DNA from: Bacteroidales bacterium UBA6428
GTDB lineage: Bacteria; Bacteroidota; Bacteroidia; Bacteroidales; UBA932
Length of the DNA: 64,000 nt
Assembly: GCA_002437305.1 (NCBI GenBank)
Contig: DJOW01000071.1
Coordinates: 50,684 to 114,683 of the forward strand
Direction of reading: 5' to 3'
Positions 45,039-53,744 of the stretch are shown here, in pieces. The stretch's first letter is position 1, and every line of letters starts with the position of its first letter. Under the pieces are notes generated by a model that saw only the letters and a list, made by a program, of their open reading frames with translations, was not told where the DNA came from and did no database searches. A program made the translations under genes and the position numbers.

Positions 45039-46715
45039 ATGGCGGACGAAAAGATAATTTTCTCAATGAACGGTGTGGGAAAGGTTCTCCCGCACAACAA
45101 CAAGGTTATTCTTAAAGACATCTACCTTTCATTCTTCTACGGAGCGAAGATCGGCATCATCGGTCTGAACGGCTCCGGCAAGTCGACCCTGATGAAGATC
45201 ATCGCCGGTGTGGAGAAATCCTACCGTGGCGAGGTGGTCTGGGCGCCGGGCTATTCTGTGGGCTACCTTGAGCAGGAGCCTCAGATGGATCCGGACAAGA
45301 CCGTCCTGGAGGTCGTGCAGGAGGGGGTGCAGGAGGTCATGGATGTGCTCAATGAATATAACGAGATTTCCCTCAAGTTCATGGAGCCGATGGACGACGA
45401 CCGGATGAACGCGCTCATAGAGCGTCAGGGCGAACTCTCCGAAAAAATCGAGCATCTTGGCGGCTGGGAGATCGACGCTAAGCTGGAAAGGGCGATGGAC
45501 GCGTTGAACTGTCCACCGCCCGACGCCCGGATCTCAACTCTTTCCGGAGGCGAGCGTCGCCGTGTCGCTCTTTGCAGGCTCCTTCTCCGCGAGCCCGACG
45601 TGCTTCTGCTGGACGAGCCGACCAACCACCTTGACACAGAGAGCATCCAGTGGCTGGAGGCGCACCTGCGCCAGTACAAAGGCACGGTCATCGCAGTGAC
45701 CCACGACCGTTACTTCCTCGACAACGTTGCCGGCTGGATCCTTGAGCTTGACAGAGGCGAGGGCATCCCGTGGAAGGGCAACTACAGCTCTTGGCTGGAG
45801 CAGAAGACCAAGAGGCTTGAGATGGAGGAGAAACAGGAGAGCAAGAGGCGCAAGACCCTCCAGCACGAGTTGGAATGGGTGCGCATGGCTCCCAAGGCAC
45901 GTCAGGCCAAGCAGAAGGCCCGCCTCGGGGCCTACGAGAAGCTTGCTTCGGCGGACTCAAAGGAGAAGGAGGCCAATCTGGAAATATACATTCCGAACGG
46001 ACCGCGCCTAGGCAACAAGGTCATCGAGTTCAAGGACGTGTCCAAGGCCTACGGGGACAAGGTTCTCTTCGAGCACCTCTCATTCGCCCTTCCGCCTGCC
46101 GGAATTGTCGGTGTGATCGGTCCTAACGGAGCAGGAAAGACAACCTTGTTCAGACTCATCATGGGCACCGAGAAACCTGACACAGGATCGATCGACACAG
46201 GGGAGACAGTGAGGATCTCCTATGTGGACCAGCAGCACAAGAGCATCGACCCGGACAAGACAGTGTTCGAGACCATTGCCGGGAACTCCGAGTGGGTGAG
46301 GCTCGGCAACAAGGACATCAACGCCAGAGCCTGGGTCTCACGCTTCAATTTCAGCGGCTCTGACCAGGAGAAACTCTGTGGAGTGCTTTCAGGCGGAGAA
46401 AGAAACAGGCTCCACCTTGCGCTGACCCTCAAGGACGAGGGCAATGTGCTGCTTCTGGACGAGCCTACGAACGATGTGGACGTAAACACGATCCGCGCCC
46501 TGGAGGACGGTCTTGAGAACTTCGCCGGTTGCGCCGTCGTCATAAGCCACGACCGCTGGTTCCTGGACAGGATCGCCACACACATCCTCGCCTACGAGGG
46601 AGACTCCAATGTGGTGTTCTTCGAGGGCAACTACGCCGAGTACGAGGAGAACCGCAAGGCACGCCTCGGCAACACTGAGCCTAAGAGATTCAAATACAAG
46701 AAATTGATGGAATAG
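45039..46715 (+). CDS. ettA: Energy-dependent translational throttle protein EttA (ABC-F)
   Basis: The start at 45039 gives 558 residues, nearly the same as the E. coli 555. Two ABC domains carry Walker A GLNGSGKST and GPNGAGKTT, signatures TLSGGERRR and VLSGGERNR, and Walker B LLLDEPTNHLD and LLLDEPTNDVD. The EttA-specific arm and linker (WVRMAPKARQAKQKAR) are present. It binds the ribosomal E site and couples translation to the ATP/ADP ratio. The 116-base gap upstream is AT-rich with duplicated GAATATATT words. Confidence 0.92.
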   Translation: MADEKIIFSMNGVGKVLPHNNKVILKDIYLSFFYGAKIGIIGLNGSGKSTLMKIIAGVEKSYRGEVVWAPGYSVGYLEQEPQMDPDKTVLEVVQEGVQEVMDVLNEYNEISLKFMEPMDDDRMNALIERQGELSEKIEHLGGWEIDAKLERAMDALNCPPPDARISTLSGGERRRVALCRLLLREPDVLLLDEPTNHLDTESIQWLEAHLRQYKGTVIAVTHDRYFLDNVAGWILELDRGEGIPWKGNYSSWLEQKTKRLEMEEKQESKRRKTLQHELEWVRMAPKARQAKQKARLGAYEKLASADSKEKEANLEIYIPNGPRLGNKVIEFKDVSKAYGDKVLFEHLSFALPPAGIVGVIGPNGAGKTTLFRLIMGTEKPDTGSIDTGETVRISYVDQQHKSIDPDKTVFETIAGNSEWVRLGNKDINARAWVSRFNFSGSDQEKLCGVLSGGERNRLHLALTLKDEGNVLLLDEPTNDVDVNTIRALEDGLENFAGCAVVISHDRWFLDRIATHILAYEGDSNVVFFEGNYAEYEENRKARLGNTEPKRFKYKKLME

Positions 46716-46785
46716 TTATTGCAGTGTTCCGGTGTTGGCGCGCTGCGGTGGCGCACCATGATGTTGCACTAAAACTATAACTGTT

Positions 46786-46962
46786 ATGGCAAGTGACTCA
46801 AAAAAGTACGAATGCCTGCGCTGCGGCTGGATCTATGATCCGGCGGAAGGCGATCCGGACGGTGGCATAAAGCCCGGAACCCCGTTCAAGGACATCCCGA
46901 AGGACTGGAAATGTCCGGTCTGCGGAGCATCGAAATCAGATTTCGCGGAATATTCTGAATAA
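46786..46962 (+). CDS. Rubredoxin
   Basis: This 58-residue protein has the two CxxC iron-binding knuckles ECLRCGW and KCPVCGAS, and the core [18 protein letters not shown] between them. It carries electrons with one Fe(Cys)4 centre in the cytoplasm. The likely partner is the flavodiiron protein at 7.3-8.5 kb, for O2 or NO reduction; rubrerythrin is another possible partner. It is a single small gene after ettA. Confidence 0.95.
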   Translation: MASDSKKYECLRCGWIYDPAEGDPDGGIKPGTPFKDIPKDWKCPVCGASKSDFAEYSE

Positions 46963-46986
46963 CCTTCCGCAAGAATTGCAAATTGA

Positions 46987-47092
46987 GCACAGGTCTCTGA
47001 GCTTGTCGAAGTGACTAAACTTGTCGAAGTGACCTGTGCATCATTGGTTCACCAATATGGTTGGCACGTTTTGACAAACTCAGCGGCCAACC
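46987..47092. repeat. Paired REP-like hairpins between rubredoxin and the BaiN-like gene
   Basis: GCACAGGTC (46987-46995) pairs with GACCTGTGC (47031-47039) and encloses two copies of CTTGTCGAAGTGAC. A second stem, GGTTGGC (47059-47065) with GCCAACC (47086-47092), encloses a divergent TTTGACAAACTCAGC core. Lying between convergent genes, they probably act as terminators or mRNA-stabilising stems. Confidence 0.75.
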
Positions 47093-47093
47093 A

Positions 47094-48431
47094 TTATTTT
47101 GCAGCGATGGACTGGGCGATGACATAGCCCATTGACCACGCTGCTTGCAGATTAAATCCTCCAGTAATCGCATCGACATCAAGGACTTCGCCTGCGAAAT
47201 AGAGTCCCGGATGAGTCTTGCATTCAAGTGTGCTGAGGTTGATGTTGGACAAGGCGACACCTCCGCAGGTGACGAACTCCTCCTTGAAGCGGCTCTTTCC
47301 TCGGACCTGGTACCCATCGTTGGTCAAAGTGTTCACAAGGCGGTTCATTCCTTTTGAGCCAAGTTCGGCCCAGCGGGCATCGTCCCGGATGCCGCACTTG
47401 GAAATCAGGTAGCGCCAAAGTCTCGAAGGCAATTCTGGCGGATGTGTGTTGAGTATTAATTTCTGTGGATTGGCATTGGACAGTGACTGGATTCCGCTTC
47501 TGGCATCAAGCTCGCCCACCTCCCCTAACCAATTCACGGAAAGATTGGCAGAATATTCATTGTCAGCAAGATAGCAGGCCGCATAAGAAGAGAGTTTCAA
47601 GATTGCCGGGCCGCTCATTCCCCAATGGGTGATAAGAAGAGGCCCGTTGGCCTTGAATTTCGTCCCGGCCAGGGATGCGCCGGCATTCTCGACCACGGTG
47701 CCCATCAACTCTCGGACGGGACTGCCGGGAAGGTTGAAGGTGAAAAGTGACGGGACAGGAGGAATGATTTCCAGATTCAGGGGGTCCAGGAAACCTAAGC
47801 CTGAGAGTTTCGGGCTGCCGCCGGTGGTGACAATCACGATGTCGGCGGAATGATCGAGTCTATGCTGTCGTTGAGAATTTGGGAGCGTCGGCCATTCGGC
47901 TGGCTCAGGGACCGATTTTACTGGCGCAGGGGCTGAACAAACTGGTCGCTGAGCCTGTCGAAGCGACTGTCTTCCAGAAAATTCAGTAGAAAGCGTGTAG
48001 CCGCCTTCTGGGCGTGGGAATATTCTTGTGACTTTATGTCTTGTGTGGAGCACGGCTCCTTCCTGACGCATCCTGGCGAGCAGAGTATTAACAATCTCCA
48101 TCGCGTTCTGTGAAGCGGGAAAAACGCAATGGTCACTCTGAAGGACAAGCCGAACGCCCTCATTCTCGAACCAACGCCAGGTGTCGTTGTTGTCAAAAGA
48201 GCGGAAAAGACGCTTCATCAACTTGTCCCCGCGAGGATAAGCCTCTGACAGAGAGGATATTCCTTCAAAGGAATTGGTCAAGTTGCACCGCCCTCCTCCG
48301 GTTATTGCCACTTTGGCCAAAGCCTTGGGGCCCACCTCAAACACATCAACAGAAGCGGAAGGAAGCCTCCGTTTCAATTCAATGGCGCAGAAACATCCCG
48401 CAGCCCCGGCCCCGATCACAGCAACTTTCAT
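47094..48431 (-). CDS. BaiN/HI0933-family NAD(P)/FAD-dependent oxidoreductase with REP-derived insert
   Basis: The 445-residue flavoprotein starts with the FAD-binding loop VIGAGAAGCFCAIEL and has the family motif AITGGGRCNLTN, later VIVTTGGSP, and the C-terminal EVLDVDAITGGFNLQAAWSMG. Relatives include BaiN and HI0933-type proteins; the substrate is not known. Residues about 153-194 (RQSLRQAQRPVCSAP and onward) do not fit the family and are encoded by REP-like sequence. The rest of the protein looks intact, so the insert may sit on a surface loop. Confidence 0.8.
   Translation of the reverse strand: MKVAVIGAGAAGCFCAIELKRRLPSASVDVFEVGPKALAKVAITGGGRCNLTNSFEGISSLSEAYPRGDKLMKRLFRSFDNNDTWRWFENEGVRLVLQSDHCVFPASQNAMEIVNTLLARMRQEGAVLHTRHKVTRIFPRPEGGYTLSTEFSGRQSLRQAQRPVCSAPAPVKSVPEPAEWPTLPNSQRQHRLDHSADIVIVTTGGSPKLSGLGFLDPLNLEIIPPVPSLFTFNLPGSPVRELMGTVVENAGASLAGTKFKANGPLLITHWGMSGPAILKLSSYAACYLADNEYSANLSVNWLGEVGELDARSGIQSLSNANPQKLILNTHPPELPSRLWRYLISKCGIRDDARWAELGSKGMNRLVNTLTNDGYQVRGKSRFKEEFVTCGGVALSNINLSTLECKTHPGLYFAGEVLDVDAITGGFNLQAAWSMGYVIAQSIAAK
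47850..47975. repeat. REP-like element inserted in frame in the BaiN-like gene
   Basis: The core CTGAGCCTGTCGAAG lies at 47949-47963 with flanking GGTCG and CGAC arms. A degraded opposite-orientation copy (CATTCGGCTGGCTCAGG) lies near 47893-47909. The inserted DNA is close to 126 bases, a multiple of three, and keeps the frame open. Confidence 0.7.
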
Positions 48432-48533
48432 AATGCAAACCTACACAAATTATTTGACAAATTCATGAATATGCCCAATCAATAAGCAGCCGCAGAATCC
48501 ACAATGAAGTGCGATGCAGCAGTGCGGAATAAA

Positions 48534-48565
48534 CTTGGTGAAATGCCATTTAGTGAATATCTTTG
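48534..48565 (+). promoter_or_regulatory. Promoter of the MATE transporter gene
   Basis: TTG at 48535-48537 and TATCTTTG at 48558-48565 are 20 bases apart. The -7 box ends eight bases before the ATG, so the leader is nearly absent. Confidence 0.7.
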
Positions 48566-48573
48566 CATAGTTT

Positions 48574-49950
48574 ATGGCCTCCGTACAGAAAGACATACTC
48601 CTCGGAATGATCCGGAAGGGGCAACCGATGACCCTCGGACAGCAGATCCGGCTCACGATTCTGCTTAGCCTTCCGGCCATAGCCGCGCAGTTCTCGTCCG
48701 TCCTCATGCAGTACATCGACGCCGGGATGGTCGGACATCTGGGCGCCAATCAGTCGGCGTCCATCGGCTTGATAGCGACAACCACCTGGATCATGGGCGG
48801 CTTCACGTCCGGAACCAGCTCCGGCTTCTCCGTGCAGGTAGCCCACCTCTGCGGAGCCGGGAATTTCAAGGGAGCGAGGGAAGTGATGCGCCAAGGGCTG
48901 TCAACCGTCTTCCTGATAGGTCTCGTTCTGGCCGCCATCGGAATCTCGATCAGCGGGCCGCTCCCCCGCTGGCTCGGAGGAACCCCTGAGATAACCGGGG
49001 ACGCCTCGGAGTATTTTCTCATCTATTCAGCGTTCATTCCGGTCGGAGCGGTCGGATGGGCCGCGAGCGCGATGCTGCAGGCCAGCGGCAACATGAAGAT
49101 TCCCAGCCTTATGTACACGGGGATGTGCGTCCTTGACGTGGTGTTCAACTACATATTCATTTACGCCTGCGACATGGGAGTGGCCGGGGCGGCCCTCGGG
49201 ACCGGAGCATCCGAGCTGGTGACTTCGGTCTTTGTTCTTTGGTACGTCCTGCGGCGTTCCAAAGAACTGAGCATCAAGGGAGAAAGCGGTTCATTCATGC
49301 CACGGTCCAAAACTGTGCGCAACGCCTGGGGCATCACCGCTCCTATGTGGCTCCAAAACATCATCATGAGGGGATCGCACATCATGAGCACCATCATCGT
49401 GGCCCCTCTCGGCCCGATTTCAATCGCGGCGAACTCGCTGGCCATCATTGCGGAAAGTTTCTGCTACATGCCAGGCTACGGAATCGAGGAGGCCGCCACC
49501 ACACTTGTCGGCCAGAGCCTCGGAGCCAAACGTCGGGATGTGGCCAAGCGTTTCTCGCAGATCACCATGTTGATGGCCGCTGGAATCATGACATTATTGG
49601 GAGCATTCATGTTCATCTTCGCGACCGACCTGATGATGCTTCTGAGTTCGGATCCGGATGTCATCGACCTTGGCGCCAAGGTGCTGAGGATCGAGGCGTT
49701 CGCCGAGACTCTGTATGCGTTCTCGATAGCTGGCTACGGCTCGTGCGTGGGCGGAGGCGACACCCTCGTTCCAAGCGTGATGAACTTTGGGAGCATGTGG
49801 GTGATCCGCATCGGACTGGCACTGATTTTGACCCCTAGGCTGGGACTCACCGGCTACTGGATAGCCATGTGCGTTGAGCTGAATGTCCGTGGCCTGCTCT
49901 TCTGGTGGAGGCTTCGCGGCGAGAAATGGATGAAACTAAAGATCACTTGA
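48574..49950 (+). CDS. MATE-family multidrug/sodium efflux transporter
   Basis: The 458-residue protein has about twelve membrane helices in two MatE halves. Typical segments are LPAIAAQFSSVLMQYIDAGM, with the MVGHLG motif after it, and GIEEAATTLVGQSLGAKR, the loop that starts the second half. MATE pumps export cationic drugs or metabolites in exchange for Na+ or H+. The physiological substrate cannot be read from the sequence. The DUF3737 gene begins four bases after its stop. Confidence 0.91.
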   Translation: MASVQKDILLGMIRKGQPMTLGQQIRLTILLSLPAIAAQFSSVLMQYIDAGMVGHLGANQSASIGLIATTTWIMGGFTSGTSSGFSVQVAHLCGAGNFKGAREVMRQGLSTVFLIGLVLAAIGISISGPLPRWLGGTPEITGDASEYFLIYSAFIPVGAVGWAASAMLQASGNMKIPSLMYTGMCVLDVVFNYIFIYACDMGVAGAALGTGASELVTSVFVLWYVLRRSKELSIKGESGSFMPRSKTVRNAWGITAPMWLQNIIMRGSHIMSTIIVAPLGPISIAANSLAIIAESFCYMPGYGIEEAATTLVGQSLGAKRRDVAKRFSQITMLMAAGIMTLLGAFMFIFATDLMMLLSSDPDVIDLGAKVLRIEAFAETLYAFSIAGYGSCVGGGDTLVPSVMNFGSMWVIRIGLALILTPRLGLTGYWIAMCVELNVRGLLFWWRLRGEKWMKLKIT

Positions 49951-49954
49951 GAAT

Positions 49955-50797
49955 ATGGAAAAGATCATCAATCAGGAGTTCGGCGGAGAAAGACCGCTTT
50001 ACTGCAGACACGGCCTTTATCTAGAGAATGTCAAGATCCACGCCGGCGAATCGGCCTTGAAGGAGACCAGCGACATAACGGCCGTCCGCTGCCAGTTCGA
50101 AGGGAAGTACCCGTTCTGGGAATGTGACGGATTCGTCATCAGGGACAGCATCCTGACGGCGGGAGCACGTTCCGGGCTGTGGTATTCCAGGAACTGCGAG
50201 ATCAGCGGCACGATCATCGACGCGCCCAAGACTTTCCGCAGGATGGACGGGATCAAACTGAGGAACGTCCAGATCATGGGAGGAACCGAGACATTCTGGG
50301 ACTGCCGGAACATCGATGTGGAGGACTGCGTGATCGACAGGGCCGACTATGTCTTCATGCACTGCGGGAACGTCAGGCTGACCAACGTCAAGCTGAACGG
50401 CAACTACAGCTTCCAGTACGCCAGAAACGTCGAGATCCGGAACTGCATCCTGAACTCCAAGGATTCTTTTTGGGAATCGGAGAACGTCACGGTCATCGAC
50501 TCCGTCATCAACGGAGAATACCTTGCCTGGTACTCGAAAAACCTTCGCCTGGTGCGTTGCCACATCACCGAGACCCAGCCCCTGTGCTACTGCGACGACC
50601 TTGTCCTGGAAGACTGCACGATGGGCGCGGACGCGGACCTTGCCTTTGAATATTCCTCTGTCCGCGCCACCGTCAAGGGGCATGTTCCCTCAATCAAGAA
50701 TCCACGCACCGGCTTCATCCGTTACGGCTCGGTAGGCGAAATCATAATCGACAAGAACATCAAGACTCCGGGCGACTGCGCGATTGAAGCCCTTTAG
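49955..50797 (+). CDS. DUF3737 family protein
   Basis: The 280-residue protein matches DUF3737: starts INQEFGGERPLYCRHGLYLE and continues with short repeats built around aromatic and Cys residues (FWECDGFVIRDSILT, FWDCRNIDVEDCVID, YARNVEIRNCILNSKDSFWE). These would form a right-handed beta-helix similar to pentapeptide or pectate-lyase-like folds. It is cytoplasmic and without a known function. It is probably cotranscribed with the MATE gene. Confidence 0.88.
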   Translation: MEKIINQEFGGERPLYCRHGLYLENVKIHAGESALKETSDITAVRCQFEGKYPFWECDGFVIRDSILTAGARSGLWYSRNCEISGTIIDAPKTFRRMDGIKLRNVQIMGGTETFWDCRNIDVEDCVIDRADYVFMHCGNVRLTNVKLNGNYSFQYARNVEIRNCILNSKDSFWESENVTVIDSVINGEYLAWYSKNLRLVRCHITETQPLCYCDDLVLEDCTMGADADLAFEYSSVRATVKGHVPSIKNPRTGFIRYGSVGEIIIDKNIKTPGDCAIEAL

Positions 50798-50809
50798 GCA
50801 GCGGATTTT

Positions 50810-50848
50810 GTCTCCGCCGGAGGGACGGCGGATCCCTCCAGCGGAGAC
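50810..50848. terminator. Hairpin between convergent DUF3737 and CoA-transferase genes
   Basis: Sixteen-base arms at 50810-50825 and 50833-50848 pair with a single mismatch around a seven-base loop. No strong T tract follows on either strand, so it may stop both converging transcripts. Confidence 0.75.
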
Positions 50849-50856
50849 AGATCCCG

Positions 50857-52149
50857 CTACTTCAGCCGGATGAAAGAGTAACCGAAGCGCTCGCAGGCGG
50901 CGCGTTCCAGAGCCTCCCGATCGTCCGGATGGGCGATTGAGATCAAGGCCTTCGCACGCTGGGCGAGGTTCTTGTCGCGAAGATAGACACAGCCATATTC
51001 AGTGACAACGTACTGCGTCTGGAAACGGGTCGTCACCACTCCGGCTCCAGGAGCGAGACGCGCCACGATCTTGCCCCGGCCTTTTGCCGTGCGGGACGGA
51101 AGCGCGATGAAAGTCTTTCCTCCCTCCGACAGCGCGGCGCCGTACATGAAGTCGTGCTGGCCGCCGACACCGGAGAAGATCTTCTCCCCTATGCTGTCCG
51201 CGCAGACCTGGCCGGTCAGGTCAACCTCGATGGCGGAGTTTATCGCCATTGCCTTGGGATTCTGACGGATGCGCTGCGGATCATTCGTCCAGCCCACATC
51301 GTAAAAAACAACGTCCTTGTTGTGGTCAAGGTACTCGTACATTTGCCGGGATCCAAGCGCAAGGCATGCCACGCCGCGGCCAGGCTCGACCACCTTCCTC
51401 GAATTGTCGATCACCCCGGCCTGCATCAGCCTGAACACTCCGTCGGTCATCGCCTCAGTGTGCAGGCCGAGATGCCTGTGGTCTTTCAGTCCGTTCAGAA
51501 TCGCGTTGGGGATGCCGCCGACCCCGATCTGAAGTGTGGCCCCGTCAGGGATCTCGGCGGCGATGCAGGAGCCTATCGCGGACTCGATCGCGGTCGGAGG
51601 GCCGAAACGCATGTCCACAGGAGGATCATCACACTCGACGGCCGCGGTTATCCTTGACTCATGGATCATCGCGGTACCGTAAAGGTACGGGATGCTCTTG
51701 TTCACCTGCGCGATCACGATCCTGGCAGACTCGACGGCGGGCAGGGCAAGATCGGCGGAAATGTTGTAGCTGCAGTAGCCGTTCTCATCCGGAAGCGAGC
51801 AGTTGATGCATGCGACATCAATCGGGATCTCACGGCGGCGGATAAGCGATGGGATCTCCCCAAGAAATCCGGGAATAAGGCTTCCATAGCCCTGCGCGAC
51901 ATATTCCCTCTGATCGGAGCAGAGGAACACGCTGTTCACGAAGAACGAATCCTTGTACTCGGGCCTGCAGAACGGAGCCGGGCCTTTTGTGACGTTGAAT
52001 CCGGAGACAATGTTTACACCCCGAAGCTCATCCGCTCTGCGGGAAAGAGCCTCCTGAATTATGACAGGCACCGAGGTGCTTCCCTGAAAGAACACCCAAT
52101 CACCTGATTTTACAAGCTTTACAGCCTCATCAGCACTAACGTGTTTCAT
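50857..52149 (-). CDS. Acetyl-CoA hydrolase/CoA-transferase family (4-hydroxybutyrate CoA-transferase-like)
   Basis: The 430-residue enzyme belongs to the class I CoA-transferases. The glutamate in GLHTEAMTDGV is the expected covalent CoA-thioester residue. The oxyanion region LQIGVGGIPNAIL and the late motif GVGGQHDFMYGA are also present. Family members move CoA between acetate and butyrate, propionate, succinate or 4-hydroxybutyrate in fermentation. The ATG at 52149 overlaps the aminotransferase stop (ATGA); a GTG 21 bases upstream is possible. The substrate remains open. Confidence 0.82.
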   Translation of the reverse strand: MKHVSADEAVKLVKSGDWVFFQGSTSVPVIIQEALSRRADELRGVNIVSGFNVTKGPAPFCRPEYKDSFFVNSVFLCSDQREYVAQGYGSLIPGFLGEIPSLIRRREIPIDVACINCSLPDENGYCSYNISADLALPAVESARIVIAQVNKSIPYLYGTAMIHESRITAAVECDDPPVDMRFGPPTAIESAIGSCIAAEIPDGATLQIGVGGIPNAILNGLKDHRHLGLHTEAMTDGVFRLMQAGVIDNSRKVVEPGRGVACLALGSRQMYEYLDHNKDVVFYDVGWTNDPQRIRQNPKAMAINSAIEVDLTGQVCADSIGEKIFSGVGGQHDFMYGAALSEGGKTFIALPSRTAKGRGKIVARLAPGAGVVTTRFQTQYVVTEYGCVYLRDKNLAQRAKALISIAHPDDREALERAACERFGYSFIRLK

Positions 52150-53483
52150 GATCTTTTTCTTGATTGACACTCATCTCCAGATCCAAGCCCGGCGAACAGC
52201 CCCAGCCGCTCATCCAAATCCCGGAAGTCCTTCTCCGAATTCAGCATGGACACACAAACCCTGACGCCCTCGCGCGTGCTGCGTGTCGCGCTCATTGTGA
52301 TCGCGCAGATCCCGCAGCGAAGCAAGTTCAGCAGCAACTGGCTGCCAGTCAGCCCCCCGTAACCTATCGTGAAGAAAAAGCCATCGCCCACATCCTCATC
52401 TATGTCCTTGTCATAGACGAGGTGGAAGCCATGACGCAGGAACATCTCCCTGGCCCTTCGCGCCCTGCGTCCGTACTCCCGCATCTCACCCACGAAGTCA
52501 TATTTCCCGTCAGCCGCGGCCCCAAGCATCTCCGCAAAGGCGAACTGCGCCGAATGGGAGCATCCTGACGAATTCACATAAAGATAGGTCAGAGAAAAAT
52601 TGTCGCCAAAGCGCCCCAATCCGTAACGCTCGCGAAGGGAGGGGTACTCCCGATTGCAGAGTTTGTCGGAGATGGCGACCAAAGCTATCCTCTCCCCTGC
52701 GTAACTGAATATCTTGGACGCGGAAATCATCAGCACGCAGTTCTCTGTGTACCTGGCGACCGTCGGCTGGAAAGGGGGAAGGAACGGCATGGAGAGGTCC
52801 TTGCGGAAATCCATGCACAGATACGCCATGTCCTCAAGGGCGATCACATCATATTTGGTGCAAAGCTCCCCAAGGCTTGCCAGCTCCTCCTCCGTCAGAC
52901 ATACCCACGAAGGGTTGTTAGGGTTCGAATAGACTATCGCGGTGACATGCCCGTCGCCAAAGACTTCCTCCAGCTTTTCCCGGAACCTGTCGCCTCTGTG
53001 GTCGTAAAGGTCCAGCAGCCTGGCCTTCGCGCCAACGACATTGGCTTGTACGTAATGCGAAGGGAACCCTGGGCCGAGGTAGACCACAGTGTCCTTCCCG
53101 GGATTCATCTGGACGCACTCCAGAAGAAGGTTGTAACATCCCTGCATCGAGCCGACCGTCGGCACGATTCCCTCGGGGTCTATGTCGACCCCCACAAAAG
53201 CCTTTATGAAGCGGGAGCCGTTCTCCTTCAGTTCACGGAGGCCACACGCCGGAGGATAGACAGAGGCCGCACCGCTGTCCAAGGCTTTCTTCTGGGCTTC
53301 AAGTCCTGTCCTGCAGGCATTCATGCCTGGTATTCCGAACTCCAAGTGGACAAACTTCTCACCTGAAATCCATTCCAACTCATGGGACACATTGACACAT
53401 TGACGGATCGTTGTTCTCCCGATGTCAGTGATGTCAAGTCTTTGCAGGACTTCATCTATGGAATGTCTAGAGATAGGCCACAT
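52146..53483 (-). CDS. Class I/II PLP-dependent aminotransferase
   Basis: The ATG at 53483 gives 445 residues. Fold-type I hallmarks are PTVGSMQGCYNLLL (cofactor phosphate loop), YSNPNNPSW (substrate carboxylate region), ALEDMAYL, and the PLP lysine in MISASKIFSYAGERI. The tail includes RVCVSMLNSEKDF, where the arginine likely binds the substrate carboxylate. It is translationally coupled to the CoA-transferase, suggesting an amino-acid breakdown or 2-oxoacid pathway. A longer TTG start at 53519 would overlap the small upstream frame further. The exact substrate is unknown. Confidence 0.82.
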   Translation of the reverse strand: MWPISRHSIDEVLQRLDITDIGRTTIRQCVNVSHELEWISGEKFVHLEFGIPGMNACRTGLEAQKKALDSGAASVYPPACGLRELKENGSRFIKAFVGVDIDPEGIVPTVGSMQGCYNLLLECVQMNPGKDTVVYLGPGFPSHYVQANVVGAKARLLDLYDHRGDRFREKLEEVFGDGHVTAIVYSNPNNPSWVCLTEEELASLGELCTKYDVIALEDMAYLCMDFRKDLSMPFLPPFQPTVARYTENCVLMISASKIFSYAGERIALVAISDKLCNREYPSLRERYGLGRFGDNFSLTYLYVNSSGCSHSAQFAFAEMLGAAADGKYDFVGEMREYGRRARRAREMFLRHGFHLVYDKDIDEDVGDGFFFTIGYGGLTGSQLLLNLLRCGICAITMSATRSTREGVRVCVSMLNSEKDFRDLDERLGLFAGLGSGDECQSRKRS

Positions 53484-53640
53484 CACGAAAAGATTTACGG
53501 GTCTCAGGCACGGCGTCAAACGCCGCGGCCTTCCCTTTGCAAGGCCAATCGTAATGGATCCCGCGCTCTTTGGCGGGAGGGTGGAACCGAGTGTATAAGG
53601 TCAAGGCCTCCCCACCCAGAAGAAGTATCTTTTCAGACAT
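53467..53640 (-). CDS. Possible 57-residue protein leading the aminotransferase operon
   Basis: An open frame of 57 codons (ATG at 53640, TAG at 53467-53469) starts MSEKILLLGGEALTLYTRFH and ends RKSFRDVAYL. It overlaps the aminotransferase ATG by 17 bases, in a different frame. No signal peptide or membrane helix is present and no family is recognised. It contains a short hairpin, CGGCGT-CAA-ACGCCG, at 53511-53525. It may be a real small protein, or a translated leader controlling the downstream genes. Confidence 0.4.
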   Translation of the reverse strand: MSEKILLLGGEALTLYTRFHPPAKERGIHYDWPCKGKAAAFDAVPETRKSFRDVAYL

Positions 53641-53744
53641 AACTCGTAGCGGTTTATAGTTTTTGTGTTACCACGGCTACAAGTTACAAAAAATCCTACA
53701 TATTCAAAATTTTCTTTCAAATTTTAACGCCATCGGCAGATAAA

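Noticed and set aside
53382..53642. 86-codon rightward frame over the start of the aminotransferase operon
   Set aside because: It overlaps both the aminotransferase start and the small leftward frame and has no promoter or homology signal.
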